A DNA stretch of 64,000 bases from Catellatospora sp. TT07R-123 (GTDB taxonomy: Bacteria; Actinomycetota; Actinomycetes; Mycobacteriales; Micromonosporaceae): NCBI RefSeq assembly GCF_018327705.1, contig NZ_BNEM01000001.1, positions 1,736,001 through 1,800,000 of the forward strand, in the 5' to 3' direction. The translations under genes and the position numbers were made by a program. The notes under the pieces were generated by a model that searched no databases, was not told the DNA's origin, and saw only the letters and a program-made list of their open reading frames with translations. This document shows positions 16,220-24,590 of the stretch, one piece after another; position 1 is the first letter of the stretch, and each line of letters starts with the position of its first letter.

Positions 16220-16453
16220 TCAGGCGGCGGTGTCGACTTCCAGGAGGTCGCCGGGGGTGCAGGACAGCGCGTCGCAGAGGGCGGTGAGGGTGGAGAAGCG
16301 GATCGCGCGGGCCCGCCCGTTCTTCAGCACGGACAGGTTGACCACGCTCACCCCGACCCGCTCCGACAGCTCGACCAGGGTCATCCCGCGCTCGGCGAGC
16401 AGCCGGTCCAGGTGGACGGTCACCCGGTGCCCGGCGTCGTCGGCCTCGGTCAT
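16220..16453 (-). CDS. XRE-family small transcriptional regulator
   Basis: 77 residues forming a single Cro/C1-type helix-turn-helix: LDRLLAERGMTLVELSERVG, then SVVNLSVLKNGRARAIRFSTL, then LCDALSCTPGDLLE. This short YozG-like type is routinely encoded directly after a DUF2975 membrane protein, as here, where its ATG shares one base with the DUF2975 stop codon (TGATG). It probably autoregulates through the palindrome at 17198. Confidence 0.9.
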   Translation of the reverse strand: MTEADDAGHRVTVHLDRLLAERGMTLVELSERVGVSVVNLSVLKNGRARAIRFSTLTALCDALSCTPGDLLEVDTAA

Positions 16454-17154
16454 CAGACCAGCCCGTCGACGTCGGCGCGCAGCCGTACGCCCTGGCGGAA
16501 GACCTCGGCCAGCAGCAGGACCACGGCCCCGGCGACCAGCGGCACCCAGCTGAACGAGAACACCGCCCGGACCACGCCCGCCGCGGCCGAGTGCTCGACG
16601 ACCAGCCGGTGCGCCTGGTACGCGACGAGCTGCACCGCGCTGCCCCCGGCCGCGACGGCCAGGCCGACGCCGACCATGCGCCGGGCGTTGCCGACGGTGA
16701 ACACCTCGCCGGCGGGCACGGTGCGCACGGTCCGCCACAGCAGCCACAGCACCAGCAGGATCAGCGCCTGGGCGAGCAGCTCGGGGGCGACGTAGGCGAG
16801 GCGGTCGCCGAGGTCCATGCCCCAGAAGCTCAGGCGCATGTCGCCCCACGGCATCAGCTCGACCGGCAGGCGGCCGGTCGTGGCGTCGCGGGTGCCGTCC
16901 GAGGTGTCGACCCAGTCGAAGATAGGCTTGGCGCCGGTCCCGGCGCTCTGCCATCGCTGCGCGAACTGCGCGCCGGGCTGCACCGCGACCTGCGGCACCG
17001 ACTGCGGCACGGGCATCGGCGCGACCCCGCGCACGAGATCGAGCCCGGCGGGCCCGAGCAGCGCCGGCCACACGCCGAAGACCAGCACGAACACCGCCAC
17101 GACGCCGAGCAGTACGGTGAGCAGCCGCGCACTCACCTTGACCGTCGCACCCAT
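16453..17154 (-). CDS. DUF2975 family membrane protein
   Basis: 233 residues. The ATG at 17154 follows a strong GGGGGAGGA site. Four hydrophobic helices are visible, near residues 10-32, 128-150, 163-185 and 200-222, with a large loop between the first two. GEVFTVGNARRMVGVG between helices 2 and 3 is the most recognisable DUF2975 signature. The function is unknown. In the typical pairing a membrane DUF2975 protein is co-expressed with a small XRE repressor, suggesting that the membrane protein sequesters or modulates the regulator, although that is an inference. Confidence 0.85.
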   Translation of the reverse strand: MGATVKVSARLLTVLLGVVAVFVLVFGVWPALLGPAGLDLVRGVAPMPVPQSVPQVAVQPGAQFAQRWQSAGTGAKPIFDWVDTSDGTRDATTGRLPVELMPWGDMRLSFWGMDLGDRLAYVAPELLAQALILLVLWLLWRTVRTVPAGEVFTVGNARRMVGVGLAVAAGGSAVQLVAYQAHRLVVEHSAAAGVVRAVFSFSWVPLVAGAVVLLLAEVFRQGVRLRADVDGLV

Positions 17155-17197
17155 GCTTCCTCCCCCATATCGTTCTTCGTTATGCCGACCGATACTG

Positions 17198-17220
17198 CAT
17201 ATCGAAATTCGATATGTCAA
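17198..17220 (-). promoter_or_regulatory. Promoter with operator filling the -35/-10 spacer (DUF2975-XRE)
   Basis: On the minus strand TTGACA (17215-17220) is followed by a palindrome with 9-bp perfect arms, CATATCGAA-N-TTCGATATG (17198-17216), that fills the spacer. A weak -10 candidate CAGTAT follows. A repressor bound there would block RNA polymerase, as expected for autoregulation by the XRE protein. Confidence 0.65.
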
Positions 17221-17443
17221 GGCCGGTTCGACGGTCAGCCGTGAACGGGGTCGTCCACAGCGGACGGACATTGAGGACGCGAGCGCGGACACGCGGTGCG
17301 GTCGTGGTTTCGACCGGATACGGCAGCCGTTCGGACACGGTCGCGGCGGCGGCGGGGCGGCTACGATACGCGCAGGCGAGCCGGGAGACCGGTGCCGGTA
17401 CCACGATCGGTCGGCTATCCAGCGACGACGGGTGAGGACGCCC

Positions 17444-18079
17444 ATGCGGGTGGAGTTGGCACTGCCGCAGGAACCCGAGCTGCTCGACGTCGAGCTCGTC
17501 GACGCCGACAGGGGCGAGCCGCTGCCCGCCGCGACCGGATCCCGCTGCCGTCTCGGCACGCCGGTCGTGCACCGGGCCAAGGCCGACGACGGCCGCCTGC
17601 TGGTCGCGGTCGCGCTGCCGTGCGGCTTCACCGGCGGACCGGAGCCGGTCACCCGCGCCGCGCTCACCGCCGCGCTGCGCAGCCGCGACGGCTCGGCCGT
17701 CCACCCCGTCGCGTACGGGCTGAGCCCCGCGCGCCTGGCCCACGCCACCGGCAGCCGCCCCGCCGCGCTGGCGTTCGAGGTGTCGTGGACCCCGGCCGTC
17801 AAGGTCGAGTTCGGCACGCCCGCCGAACCGGTGCACGCCGAGTACTACCTGCGGGCGTACGGCGAGGGCGCCAGCGAGGTGACCTGGAAGTTCCGGGAGA
17901 CCACCACCGCCCGCGTCGACGGGGTCGAATGGCTGGCCATGGTCGTGGTCGCCGACCCGTCCGCCGGGGGCGAGGCGGAGCTGGCGGTCACCGCGTCGGT
18001 GCGGCGGGCCGGGGGCGACGTCGCGGCATACCGGGCGAAGCTGCCCGACCACCTCGCCCGCCTGCGCCTGACCGACTGA
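17444..18079 (+). CDS. Protein of unknown function
   Basis: 211 residues, starting at the ATG at 17444 with GGTGAGGA seven to ten bases upstream. There is no signal peptide and no transmembrane helix. The sequence is rich in beta-prone segments (LLVAVALPCGFTGG, AALAFEVSWTPAVKVEFG, ALRAYGEGASEVTWKFRE-like), suggesting a mainly beta fold. The C-terminus ends in an acidic/basic helix (AKLPDHLARLRLTD). I do not recognise a family. It is followed 69 bases later by a lipoprotein on the same strand, so a shared transcript is possible. Confidence 0.65.
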   Translation: MRVELALPQEPELLDVELVDADRGEPLPAATGSRCRLGTPVVHRAKADDGRLLVAVALPCGFTGGPEPVTRAALTAALRSRDGSAVHPVAYGLSPARLAHATGSRPAALAFEVSWTPAVKVEFGTPAEPVHAEYYLRAYGEGASEVTWKFRETTTARVDGVEWLAMVVVADPSAGGEAELAVTASVRRAGGDVAAYRAKLPDHLARLRLTD

Positions 18080-18148
18080 CCCGGCCACCGGACCGCCCGG
18101 GAGCCTCGCCGGGCTCCGGCGCGTCGAAGCCCGGCGGAGGTGGTCGTG

Positions 18149-19069
18149 ATGGCTCGACGGCACTGGACGCTGCTGGTGGCAGCGATGATCGCACTCGGCG
18201 GCTGCGCCGGCCAGGGCGGGGGCGCCGAGGTCGGTGGATCCGGCGGTGATGCCGACGGCGCGGGTCTGGCCCGGATGCGCCAGCAGGCCCACGACGCGCT
18301 CGACCGGTACACCGCCGCGGTGAAGGCCGCGGGCGGCACATCGTTCGTGCCGGTGGGGCCGCGCACCGGCCAGATCGGAGACTGGGAGGCCGACCAGGGC
18401 GACAACAAGGCCGCCCTGGTCGCCGGACAGGTCGTCGCGGCGACGGCGTGGCCGACCCCTTCCCCGACGACCGGAAGGGTGGTCTGGGCGAGCGGCTCGG
18501 CCCAGGAGTTCCCGCTGCTGTCACCCGGGCAGGCGATAGCCGCGATGGTGGTCGAGGGTCAGCGCTCCGGCTGCGGCGGGTGCGCCCCGCTCCAGGTCAC
18601 CGACGCGAAGCTGACCACCGGCAGCATCGACACCACCCGGGGCGCCGCGGTCGTGCCGGTCTGGGAGTTCACACTGCGCGGCAGCGCGGTGCGGATCACC
18701 CGCGTGGCCGTGGACCCTGCCGTGACCGTCACCGTGGCGCCGCCTTCGTGGGATCCGAACCACTCCCCCGCCGGGCTGCGGATCGAGTCGGCGACCACGT
18801 CGGCGGGCAGCTCCGAGCTGATCGCGCACTTCACCGGCAACGGCGGCCCGGCCAGCCAGCCGTGCGGGGCCGACTACACCACCGAGGCGATCGAGTCCGA
18901 GACGGCGGTCGTGGTCATCGTGGTGACCCACCTGCACTCCGGCGACGACATGTGCAACGCGATGGGATACCTGCGGCAGGCGCCGGTCCGGCTGAGCCGC
19001 CCGCTCGGCGAGCGGGCCGTGCTGGAGGTCGTGGAGGGCCAGCCGGTCCCGCTGACGATCACGCCCTGA
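18149..19069 (+). CDS. Lipoprotein of unknown function
   Basis: 306 residues. The ATG at 18149 is chosen because GGAGG lies eight bases upstream; the GTG at 18140 would touch that site. A short basic N-terminus, a hydrophobic core and the lipobox ALGGC put the mature protein on the outer face of the membrane. A helix (RMRQQAHDALDRYTAAVKAAG) is followed by a beta-rich domain with a possible CGGC motif (RSGCGGCAPL) and two more Cys later (SQPCGADY, DDMCNAMG), so disulfides are plausible. No family is recognised. Confidence 0.75.
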   Translation: MARRHWTLLVAAMIALGGCAGQGGGAEVGGSGGDADGAGLARMRQQAHDALDRYTAAVKAAGGTSFVPVGPRTGQIGDWEADQGDNKAALVAGQVVAATAWPTPSPTTGRVVWASGSAQEFPLLSPGQAIAAMVVEGQRSGCGGCAPLQVTDAKLTTGSIDTTRGAAVVPVWEFTLRGSAVRITRVAVDPAVTVTVAPPSWDPNHSPAGLRIESATTSAGSSELIAHFTGNGGPASQPCGADYTTEAIESETAVVVIVVTHLHSGDDMCNAMGYLRQAPVRLSRPLGERAVLEVVEGQPVPLTITP

Positions 19070-19076
19070 CCCCTCT

Positions 19077-19114
19077 TCGTGGTCCCTCTTCGTTCGTGGT
19101 CCCTCTTCGTTCGT
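19077..19114. repeat. Short tandem repeat CCCTCTTCGTTCGTGGT
   Basis: CCCTCTTCGT(TCGTGGT) is repeated nearly three times right after the lipoprotein stop codon and runs straight into the palindrome at 19110. It looks like slippage at the edge of the repeat element. Confidence 0.6.
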
Positions 19115-19176
19115 GCAGTTTCGGGGAAACTGCACGAATACGGCTCAAGATTCCTGCACCTTCCCCGAAACTGCAC
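19110..19176. repeat. GTGCAGTTTCGGGGAAA palindrome, copy 3
   Basis: A self-complementary unit with 13-bp arms around GGG (19110-19138), a spacer with AAGATTCC, and an inverted relative (19154-19176). It is located between the converging lipoprotein and RNA-repair genes. Confidence 0.85.
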
Positions 19177-19244
19177 CGACCCGCGCACGCCCGCACGCGG
19201 CGGGCGGGCGGGGTGGGCGGGGTGGACGGGCGGGTGGTGCGGGG

Positions 19245-22200
19245 TCAGGTGAGGGTGGGGATGGTGCCGTTGTCGGTCAGGGTGACGTCGACGGTGGGCA
19301 GGTCGGCTGACCAGCGGGCGGTGACGGCGGCGAGCACGGCGGTGTCGGGCGGCGCCGCGCCCAGCCCGATCGCGTACCGCACGGTGGGACCGGTCGTCCA
19401 CGGCCGCGGCCAGGCGTGCACATCGGGCACCCCGGCCTGCTCCAGTGCCGTGACCAGCGCCCGCAGGCGGCCCCGGACCCGTCCCACGGCCTGCTCGCGC
19501 TCGTCGGCGCCGTCGGCGCGCACCGCGACGACCGCCCAGGCCGCGTGGCGGCGGTGCAGCGGCGGCGGCGCGACGAGCTGCGCGAACGCGTCACCGCCGG
19601 TCGCGGCGGCTTCCTCCAGCAGCTCCCAGGCCCGGTAGAGCTCGCTGGTGAGCAGGTCGACCATGCCCGGTCCGGCCTGGTCGGTGCAGGAGCGCACGGG
19701 CTCGCTCGGGGTCAGCACCGTGCCGGGAGGGGTGCCCGGCACGGCCGGAGCCTCGTGCAGCGCCACCGGCTCGCGCCAGTCCCACCCGGCCCAGTCGCCG
19801 AAGAAGCGGCGCAGCAGCTGCTCGGGCGGCAGCGTCCCGGCTGCCCGTACGGTCCGGGCCGCCAGCACCGTCCAGGCCAGCCCGGGCAGCCCGCCGAACG
19901 GCGCCGAGTCCAGCCCCCGCGCCCGCGCCCATGCCTTGACCTGCCGGGCGAGCAGCGCGAACGCGGCCGGGTCGGCGGCGGTGGCGGCACCGACCGCAGC
20001 GGCGTCGGTGACCGCGCTGAGCGCGATCGCGGCCGCCTCGCCGAGCTCGGCCCGGCGCGCCACGGCCTCGGCGGGGTCGAGGGCACCGGTGCCGACGAGC
20101 ACCAGGTCGACGTCGCGGCCGCCCGCCGGGCCGGTGTGCAGCCGCAGGCCGGGCACCCGGGCGCCGGTGACCTGCCGGACCCGTACCGCATCGGGCAGGG
20201 CCGCGACCACGCGCGCCCGGATCCCGGCCGGATCCACCGTGCCCGGCAGCGCCACCACCAGGTCGATGTCGGCGCCCGGCAGCGCGCAGCCCATCGCCCG
20301 CGAGCCGGCCAGGTGCACCGCCGCCTCCGGCAGCGCCGCCCGGACAGCCGCGACGACAGCGTCGGCCGCGTTCGCGTCGGCTGGCGACGCGGTCGCGCAC
20401 GTCGCGGTGGACGGCGATGCGGTGGACGGCGATGCGGTGGACGGCGATGCGGTGGACGGCGATGCGGTGGACGGCGACGCGGTCGCGCGCGTCGCGGTGG
20501 ACGGCGATGCGGTGGACGGCGACGCGGTGGACGGCGACGCGGTCGCGCGCGTCGCGGTGGACGGGTGCGTAGTGAACGGCGGCGCGGTGGACGGTGGCGC
20601 GGCGTCGGTGGTGGAGGGTTCGTCGAGCCAGCGCAGGTCACCGGTGCCGAGGGTGAGCACGGCGCGGGGGCGCATCGGCCCGTCGCCGCGGCGCGACAGC
20701 AGCACCAGCTCGCCGACCCGCGCCGTCGCGGCGGTCAGGCGGGCGGCGCAGGCGACGGCGACCGGCTGCGGATCGTGGCTGCGGCCCAGGCTCAGGTGCG
20801 GGGTGTAGCCCTCGGCCCGGCCCCGGCAGCGCGGGAACCGGGCCGCGAACGCCCGGTGCAGCCGCACCCAGGCCTGCTCGTCGGCGGCGGCCGGGTCGAG
20901 CCAGACGGTGGCGTCGTCGCGGTGGCCGAAGGTGTGCACTCCGTCCAGCGTGGCGGTGAACGGGGCGAGCTCGGCCGCGGCCGCGGCCAGCAGCGGCGCC
21001 GCCTGCTCGAACGCGGACTCGGGCACGAATCCGAACAGGACGTTCACGTGCGGCGGCCAGCGGTCGAAGCTCGGGTCGTGCCGGGCGCGCAGCTCCTGGA
21101 TCGCGGGCCACAGCTGCTGCGGCGGCAGCCAGGCCAGCGCGGTGCGGGCCGTCGGCGCGGTGTCGAGCACCGACCCGGCGGGCTCGCCGAAGGCCAGCTC
21201 GGCCAGCACGCCGTAGTGGTCGGACGGGAACAGCGCGCGGTCGGGCAGCTGGTGCGGGCGGTCGCCCAGCAGCAGCGCCGCGTCGGGGCGGGCGGTGCCG
21301 CGTACCATGATCCGGTCCAGCCGCGACGCCCGGCCCGACAGCGACGACACCGCCGCGAGCGGGTTGGCGACCGGGTCGAACGTCGGCGTCTGGTCGGCGG
21401 GGCCGTGCACCAGGGTCCAACCGTCGCTCATCCCGAGGGTGCCCGCGAGCCCGGCGGTGCCGTCGTTGAAGTCCCCGGCGAGCACCACGTCGCCGGTGAT
21501 CCCGGCCAGCCCCTCGGCCAGGCGGGCCAGCTCGGACTGCCGCACCCGGGCGCCGCCGTCGGTGTGGTCGCTGGTCAGGTGGGTGGCGGCGACGACGAGC
21601 GGGCCGGTCGCGGTGTCGACGACGATCGCGGCCAGCGCCTTGTACGCCGCCAGCCGGTGCCACCCCACCTCGCGCACCGGCAGCCTGCTCAGCAGCGCCA
21701 GGCCGCTCTGCTCGACCTCGCGCACCCCGGCGCACACCGTGTAGCGCTCGCGCACCCACGGCTGCGCCAGCAGCAGGTCCAGCAGCGCCGGCTCGACCTC
21801 CTGGAGCGCGATCACGTCGGCGTCGGCGGCGCGCAGCGCGTCCAGCAGCAGCGGCCGCCGCAGCGCGGTGTCGATCAGGTCGCCGTCGTAGCGGTCCCAC
21901 AGCGTGTTCCACGTCAGCACCCGCAGCCGCCCGGGGCCGGGCGCGGCCGCCGGGGCGGGGGCCGGCTGCCAGCCGTCGCGCCAGGTCCGGGCGGTCCCGG
22001 CGGTGAAGAACGGGGCGCGCAGCGCGTGCTCGTCGCGTACCCGGCCGGCGGTGCTGGTGTCGAGGCGGTCCACGCCCGCGGCCCGGTCCCAGACGGTCTC
22101 CCCGTCGGCCTCGATGTACAGCACGCGGTGCCACGGGATGTCGCCGCCGGGCGTGAACGCGGGCAGCGCGACCCGCTTGGGCGCGGCGCCGCGCTGGCTG

Positions 22201-22277
22201 ACCCCGAGCACGAACCGGGCGGGGTCGAACCGCGGATCCCACCGGACGCGGTGGTAGATGTCCTCACTGGTACGCAT
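19245..22277 (-). CDS. RNA end-processing polyprotein: MJ1316/DUF504, EEP nuclease, 2H (LigT) phosphoesterase and PAP-type nucleotidyltransferase
   Basis: 1010 residues with four modules. Residues 1-75 match the MJ1316 (DUF504) RNA-end-recognition domain (EDIYHRVRWDP, IPWHRVLYIE). Residues 117-365 are an endonuclease/exonuclease/phosphatase domain with its active-site set: WN at 123-124, QE at 159-160, GDFND at 268-272 and SDH at 352-354. Residues 385-545 are a 2H phosphoesterase with HVN at 410 and HLS at 494; the first motif has Asn where Ser/Thr is usual. A low-complexity PST linker follows (558-632). Residues 635-1010 are a poly(A)-polymerase-like nucleotidyltransferase with GS at 658-659, DID at 670-672 and DVD at 722-724. 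Such fusions have been proposed to heal and re-tail damaged RNA. It is third in a MerR-led operon. Confidence 0.85.
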   Translation of the reverse strand: MRTSEDIYHRVRWDPRFDPARFVLGVSQRGAAPKRVALPAFTPGGDIPWHRVLYIEADGETVWDRAAGVDRLDTSTAGRVRDEHALRAPFFTAGTARTWRDGWQPAPAPAAAPGPGRLRVLTWNTLWDRYDGDLIDTALRRPLLLDALRAADADVIALQEVEPALLDLLLAQPWVRERYTVCAGVREVEQSGLALLSRLPVREVGWHRLAAYKALAAIVVDTATGPLVVAATHLTSDHTDGGARVRQSELARLAEGLAGITGDVVLAGDFNDGTAGLAGTLGMSDGWTLVHGPADQTPTFDPVANPLAAVSSLSGRASRLDRIMVRGTARPDAALLLGDRPHQLPDRALFPSDHYGVLAELAFGEPAGSVLDTAPTARTALAWLPPQQLWPAIQELRARHDPSFDRWPPHVNVLFGFVPESAFEQAAPLLAAAAAELAPFTATLDGVHTFGHRDDATVWLDPAAADEQAWVRLHRAFAARFPRCRGRAEGYTPHLSLGRSHDPQPVAVACAARLTAATARVGELVLLSRRGDGPMRPRAVLTLGTGDLRWLDEPSTTDAAPPSTAPPFTTHPSTATRATASPSTASPSTASPSTATRATASPSTASPSTASPSTASPSTASPSTATCATASPADANAADAVVAAVRAALPEAAVHLAGSRAMGCALPGADIDLVVALPGTVDPAGIRARVVAALPDAVRVRQVTGARVPGLRLHTGPAGGRDVDLVLVGTGALDPAEAVARRAELGEAAAIALSAVTDAAAVGAATAADPAAFALLARQVKAWARARGLDSAPFGGLPGLAWTVLAARTVRAAGTLPPEQLLRRFFGDWAGWDWREPVALHEAPAVPGTPPGTVLTPSEPVRSCTDQAGPGMVDLLTSELYRAWELLEEAAATGGDAFAQLVAPPPLHRRHAAWAVVAVRADGADEREQAVGRVRGRLRALVTALEQAGVPDVHAWPRPWTTGPTVRYAIGLGAAPPDTAVLAAVTARWSADLPTVDVTLTDNGTIPTLT
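20384..20606. repeat. In-frame minisatellite encoding the PST linker
   Basis: 15-bp units of the type GCGGTGGACGGCGAY repeat about a dozen times, interrupted by two GGTCGCGCGCGTC variants. On the minus strand they encode SPSTA units that join the 2H and nucleotidyltransferase domains. The unit length is a multiple of three, so copy-number change would alter linker length without a frameshift. Confidence 0.85.
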
Positions 22278-22327
22278 GGCGCGCCCAGTATGGCCCGGAC
22301 GCCCGCCCCCGCTCACCGCATTTCCGC

Positions 22328-23245
22328 TCAGCCCAGCGCGGCCGCCAGCTCCGCGTAGGTGGGGGCGAGCAGCCGCATCGTGTCGGCGACGGCCCTGTCC
22401 CGTTCGGCGACGACGTCGTACTGGAGGCTGCCGACCAGGCGGGCCTGCCGGGTGGCGACCGCCGCCGCCGCGGCCAGGCCCAGGCCGGACAGCGCGGTGG
22501 CGGCGTCGGCCAGGCGGCGGGCGCCGACGCGGACCGCGAACCACATCAGGTGGGCGCGCAGGCCCGGGGCCAGTCCGGCCTCGGCGAGCTGGGCGAACCG
22601 CTCGGCCGCGGCGGCGCCGCCGAGGGTGCCGGGCGGCACGGGCAGGTCGGTGCGGCCGTGCAGCCAGGCGCGCGCGGCGGGCAGCGACGCCCGCAGCGCC
22701 GCCTCGGCGGTCACCGCGCGGAGCTGCTGAAAACCGCTGCGCATGGTGTACGCCTGCGTCCGGTACCCGATCGTGTCGGCCCGCCACGCGGTCAGGAAGT
22801 CGGCGACCGGCAGCGTCGCGTACGGGTGCCCGTGCGGGTCGTGGAACTCGACGAGGCCGTCGCCGACCGCCAGCACCGACACGAAGTGGTCGGACTCGAT
22901 CGGCCCGTTCATCCCCGGCAGGTGCCGCAGCCACCCCATCTCGACCGGCCCGGCCAGCACCGGCCCGTCCTGCGCCGCCGTACGCAGCCGCCCCAGCGCC
23001 GCCTGCTCGTCATCAGCGCCCTCCCGCAGACACGTCCAGCCCAGCAGCCCGATCGCGGTGTCCAGCCCCTGGTCGGGGTCCCAGCCGTACGGGTCGAACA
23101 GCGGCAGCTCGCCGCCGAGCAGCTGGAACCCGAACGGCGACCCGGTCAGCACCTCGATCGTGGACGGGGACGGCGCGGCCGCGCCGAGCTGCATCGCCAG
23201 CGAGTTCGCGTAGCAGTAGGGACCGGATCCGAGGTAGGGGTGCAC
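22328..23245 (-). CDS. Papain-fold (C39/BtrH-like) protein of unknown function
   Basis: 305 residues from the GTG at 23245. Residue Cys11 in GSGPYCYANSLAM and the later DHFVSVLAV and FHDPHGHPY blocks (about 118-140) have the spacing of a Cys-His-Asp triad in C39-like or BtrH N-terminal domains. The second half (about 175-305) is helical and Ala-rich. There is no signal peptide. It starts four bases after the MerR stop and ends 51 bases before the RNA-repair gene, so all three are likely one transcript. Whether it is a peptidase, an acyltransferase or an inactive fold is not decidable from the sequence. Confidence 0.65.
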   Translation of the reverse strand: MHPYLGSGPYCYANSLAMQLGAAAPSPSTIEVLTGSPFGFQLLGGELPLFDPYGWDPDQGLDTAIGLLGWTCLREGADDEQAALGRLRTAAQDGPVLAGPVEMGWLRHLPGMNGPIESDHFVSVLAVGDGLVEFHDPHGHPYATLPVADFLTAWRADTIGYRTQAYTMRSGFQQLRAVTAEAALRASLPAARAWLHGRTDLPVPPGTLGGAAAAERFAQLAEAGLAPGLRAHLMWFAVRVGARRLADAATALSGLGLAAAAAVATRQARLVGSLQYDVVAERDRAVADTMRLLAPTYAELAAALG

Positions 23246-23248
23246 GGC

Positions 23249-24055
23249 TCAGCTTCCTTCGGTGGCGGTGACGGTGACGGGATAGGTGATGTCCAGCGGC
23301 GCGCCGCCGGTGCCGGGGTGGATCTCGACCGGCCCACCGGAGCAGACCAGCCTGTTCGCGTCGATCCAGGCCTCCAGCGCCTCGTACGCGCCGAGGATGT
23401 GCGGGAACACGGCGTCGGCTGCGGCGACCGGCAGGCAGGCGTCGGTGCCGCCGGGCGACAGGCGCACCAGCAGGTCGTCGACGGGTTCGACCGAGCCGGT
23501 GAACGCGATCGCGACCTCGACCGGGCCGTCGCTGTCGTGGGTGACGAAGTCGTGGAAGTGGACGAGCACCGGCCCGTCGGCGGGCAGCCCGCACCCGCGC
23601 AGCCGGGCCTGGATGTCTTCACGGGTCTGGGCGACGAAGGCGGCGAGGTCGTCGATGAAGACATGGCGGCGGCGCGACAGCAGCTTGCGCGGCGGGCGGG
23701 GGCGCAGCACGGGCGTGCCCGGCATGGGCGCGGCGTCGGTGTCCAGGGCCTCGACCAGTTCCCGCTGGTGGCGCAGCCGGTCCTCGCGGGCGGACAGCCA
23801 GGCGCGCAGCTCGGCCTGCCGGGCCTGCGGGCCGAGGTCGAGCAGGGTGGCGATGCGGACCAGCGGCAGGTCCAGGGCGCGCAGCCGGGCGATGAGGCGC
23901 CCGCGCGGCACCTGGTCGCGGTGGTAGCGGCGGTAGCCCGTTCCCGGGTCTATCCCGGCGGGCACCAGCAGGCCCTGGTCGGCGTAGAGGCGCAGCGCCT
24001 TCGGCGACAGGCGGGTCGCCGCGCCGAACTCGCCGGGCAGCAGGTCGTCGGTCAC
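23249..24055 (-). CDS. MerR-family regulator with GyrI-like effector-binding domain
   Basis: 268 residues from the GTG at 24055; a GTG at 24073 would add six. The N-terminus is a MerR winged helix (FGAATRLSPKALRLYADQGLLVP, then GYRRYHRDQVPRGRLIARLRALDLPL). A coiled linker (QAELRAWLSAREDRLRHQRELV) is followed by a C-terminal GyrI/AraC-effector-like domain (about 115-268) for small-molecule sensing, so it resembles BmrR-type regulators. It heads the operon with the papain-fold and RNA end-processing genes and probably controls them. No upstream MerR spacer palindrome was found, since the 5' gap is short. Confidence 0.8.
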   Translation of the reverse strand: MTDDLLPGEFGAATRLSPKALRLYADQGLLVPAGIDPGTGYRRYHRDQVPRGRLIARLRALDLPLVRIATLLDLGPQARQAELRAWLSAREDRLRHQRELVEALDTDAAPMPGTPVLRPRPPRKLLSRRRHVFIDDLAAFVAQTREDIQARLRGCGLPADGPVLVHFHDFVTHDSDGPVEVAIAFTGSVEPVDDLLVRLSPGGTDACLPVAAADAVFPHILGAYEALEAWIDANRLVCSGGPVEIHPGTGGAPLDITYPVTVTATEGS

Positions 24056-24127
24056 CGGCCCATCCTGGGCCACGCCCCAGGGGCGAGGTCAACCACGCGA
24101 CCACGGCGGACGCGGGTGGGCCGGCGT

Positions 24128-24183
24128 GACCCGGCCTGCGCCCGCCCCAGGGTATGACCGCGAGGCGGGCGCAGGCCGGGGTC
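24128..24183 (-). terminator. Strong stem-loop behind the DUF4267-like gene
   Basis: Arms GACCCGGCCTGCGCCCGCC (24128-24146) and its complement (24164-24183) match over 19 bases apart from one bulge. The right arm overlaps the stop codon at 24182. The element separates this gene from the MerR operon. Confidence 0.8.
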
Positions 24184-24568
24184 AGGCGGTGCGCACCGTC
24201 CACGCCGACGGGAGGCCGCGCCGGATCCACCAGGCCGACAGCAGGTGGACCGCCGCCAGCGAGCCGCCGCCGAAGATCATGCCGGGTTGGCCGTACCGCA
24301 GGCCGATCAGTGCGTCGGCCGCCTGCACCACGCCCGCGACGGCCAGCATCGGCACGAGGGCGGACCAGCGGCCGAGGGCGAACAGCGCGATGGTCGCGGC
24401 GCCCAGCGGGATCGCCCGCGCCCCGTAGACCAGGGCGTAGAACGGCGCGCCGCCCGACCCGTCGGCCAGCAGCGACGGGTCGGCCATGCCGGCGACCGCG
24501 AAACCCATCGCGATGACCGTGCCGGCGATGTTGAGCGCGGCCAGGCTGCGCCGGAATCGGATCTCCAC
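24182..24568 (-). CDS. Small four-helix membrane protein (DUF4267-like)
   Basis: 128 residues with four hydrophobic segments (about 8-28, 45-65, 70-88, 98-115). The layout (SLAALNIAGTVIAMGFAVAG, YGARAIPLGAATIALFALGRW, VAGVVQAADALIGLRYG) fits the DUF4267-type small membrane proteins often placed next to MarR regulators. The function is unknown. It is divergent from the marR gene, with a palindromic operator between, so it is probably the regulator's target. Confidence 0.65.
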   Translation of the reverse strand: MEIRFRRSLAALNIAGTVIAMGFAVAGMADPSLLADGSGGAPFYALVYGARAIPLGAATIALFALGRWSALVPMLAVAGVVQAADALIGLRYGQPGMIFGGGSLAAVHLLSAWWIRRGLPSAWTVRTA

Positions 24569-24590
24569 AGCTGCTCCAATCGGTCAGAGG

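Noticed and set aside
20384-20606. Repeat array resembling a CRISPR or regulatory array
   Set aside because: The 15-bp units are contiguous without unique spacers and lie in frame inside the RNA-repair gene.
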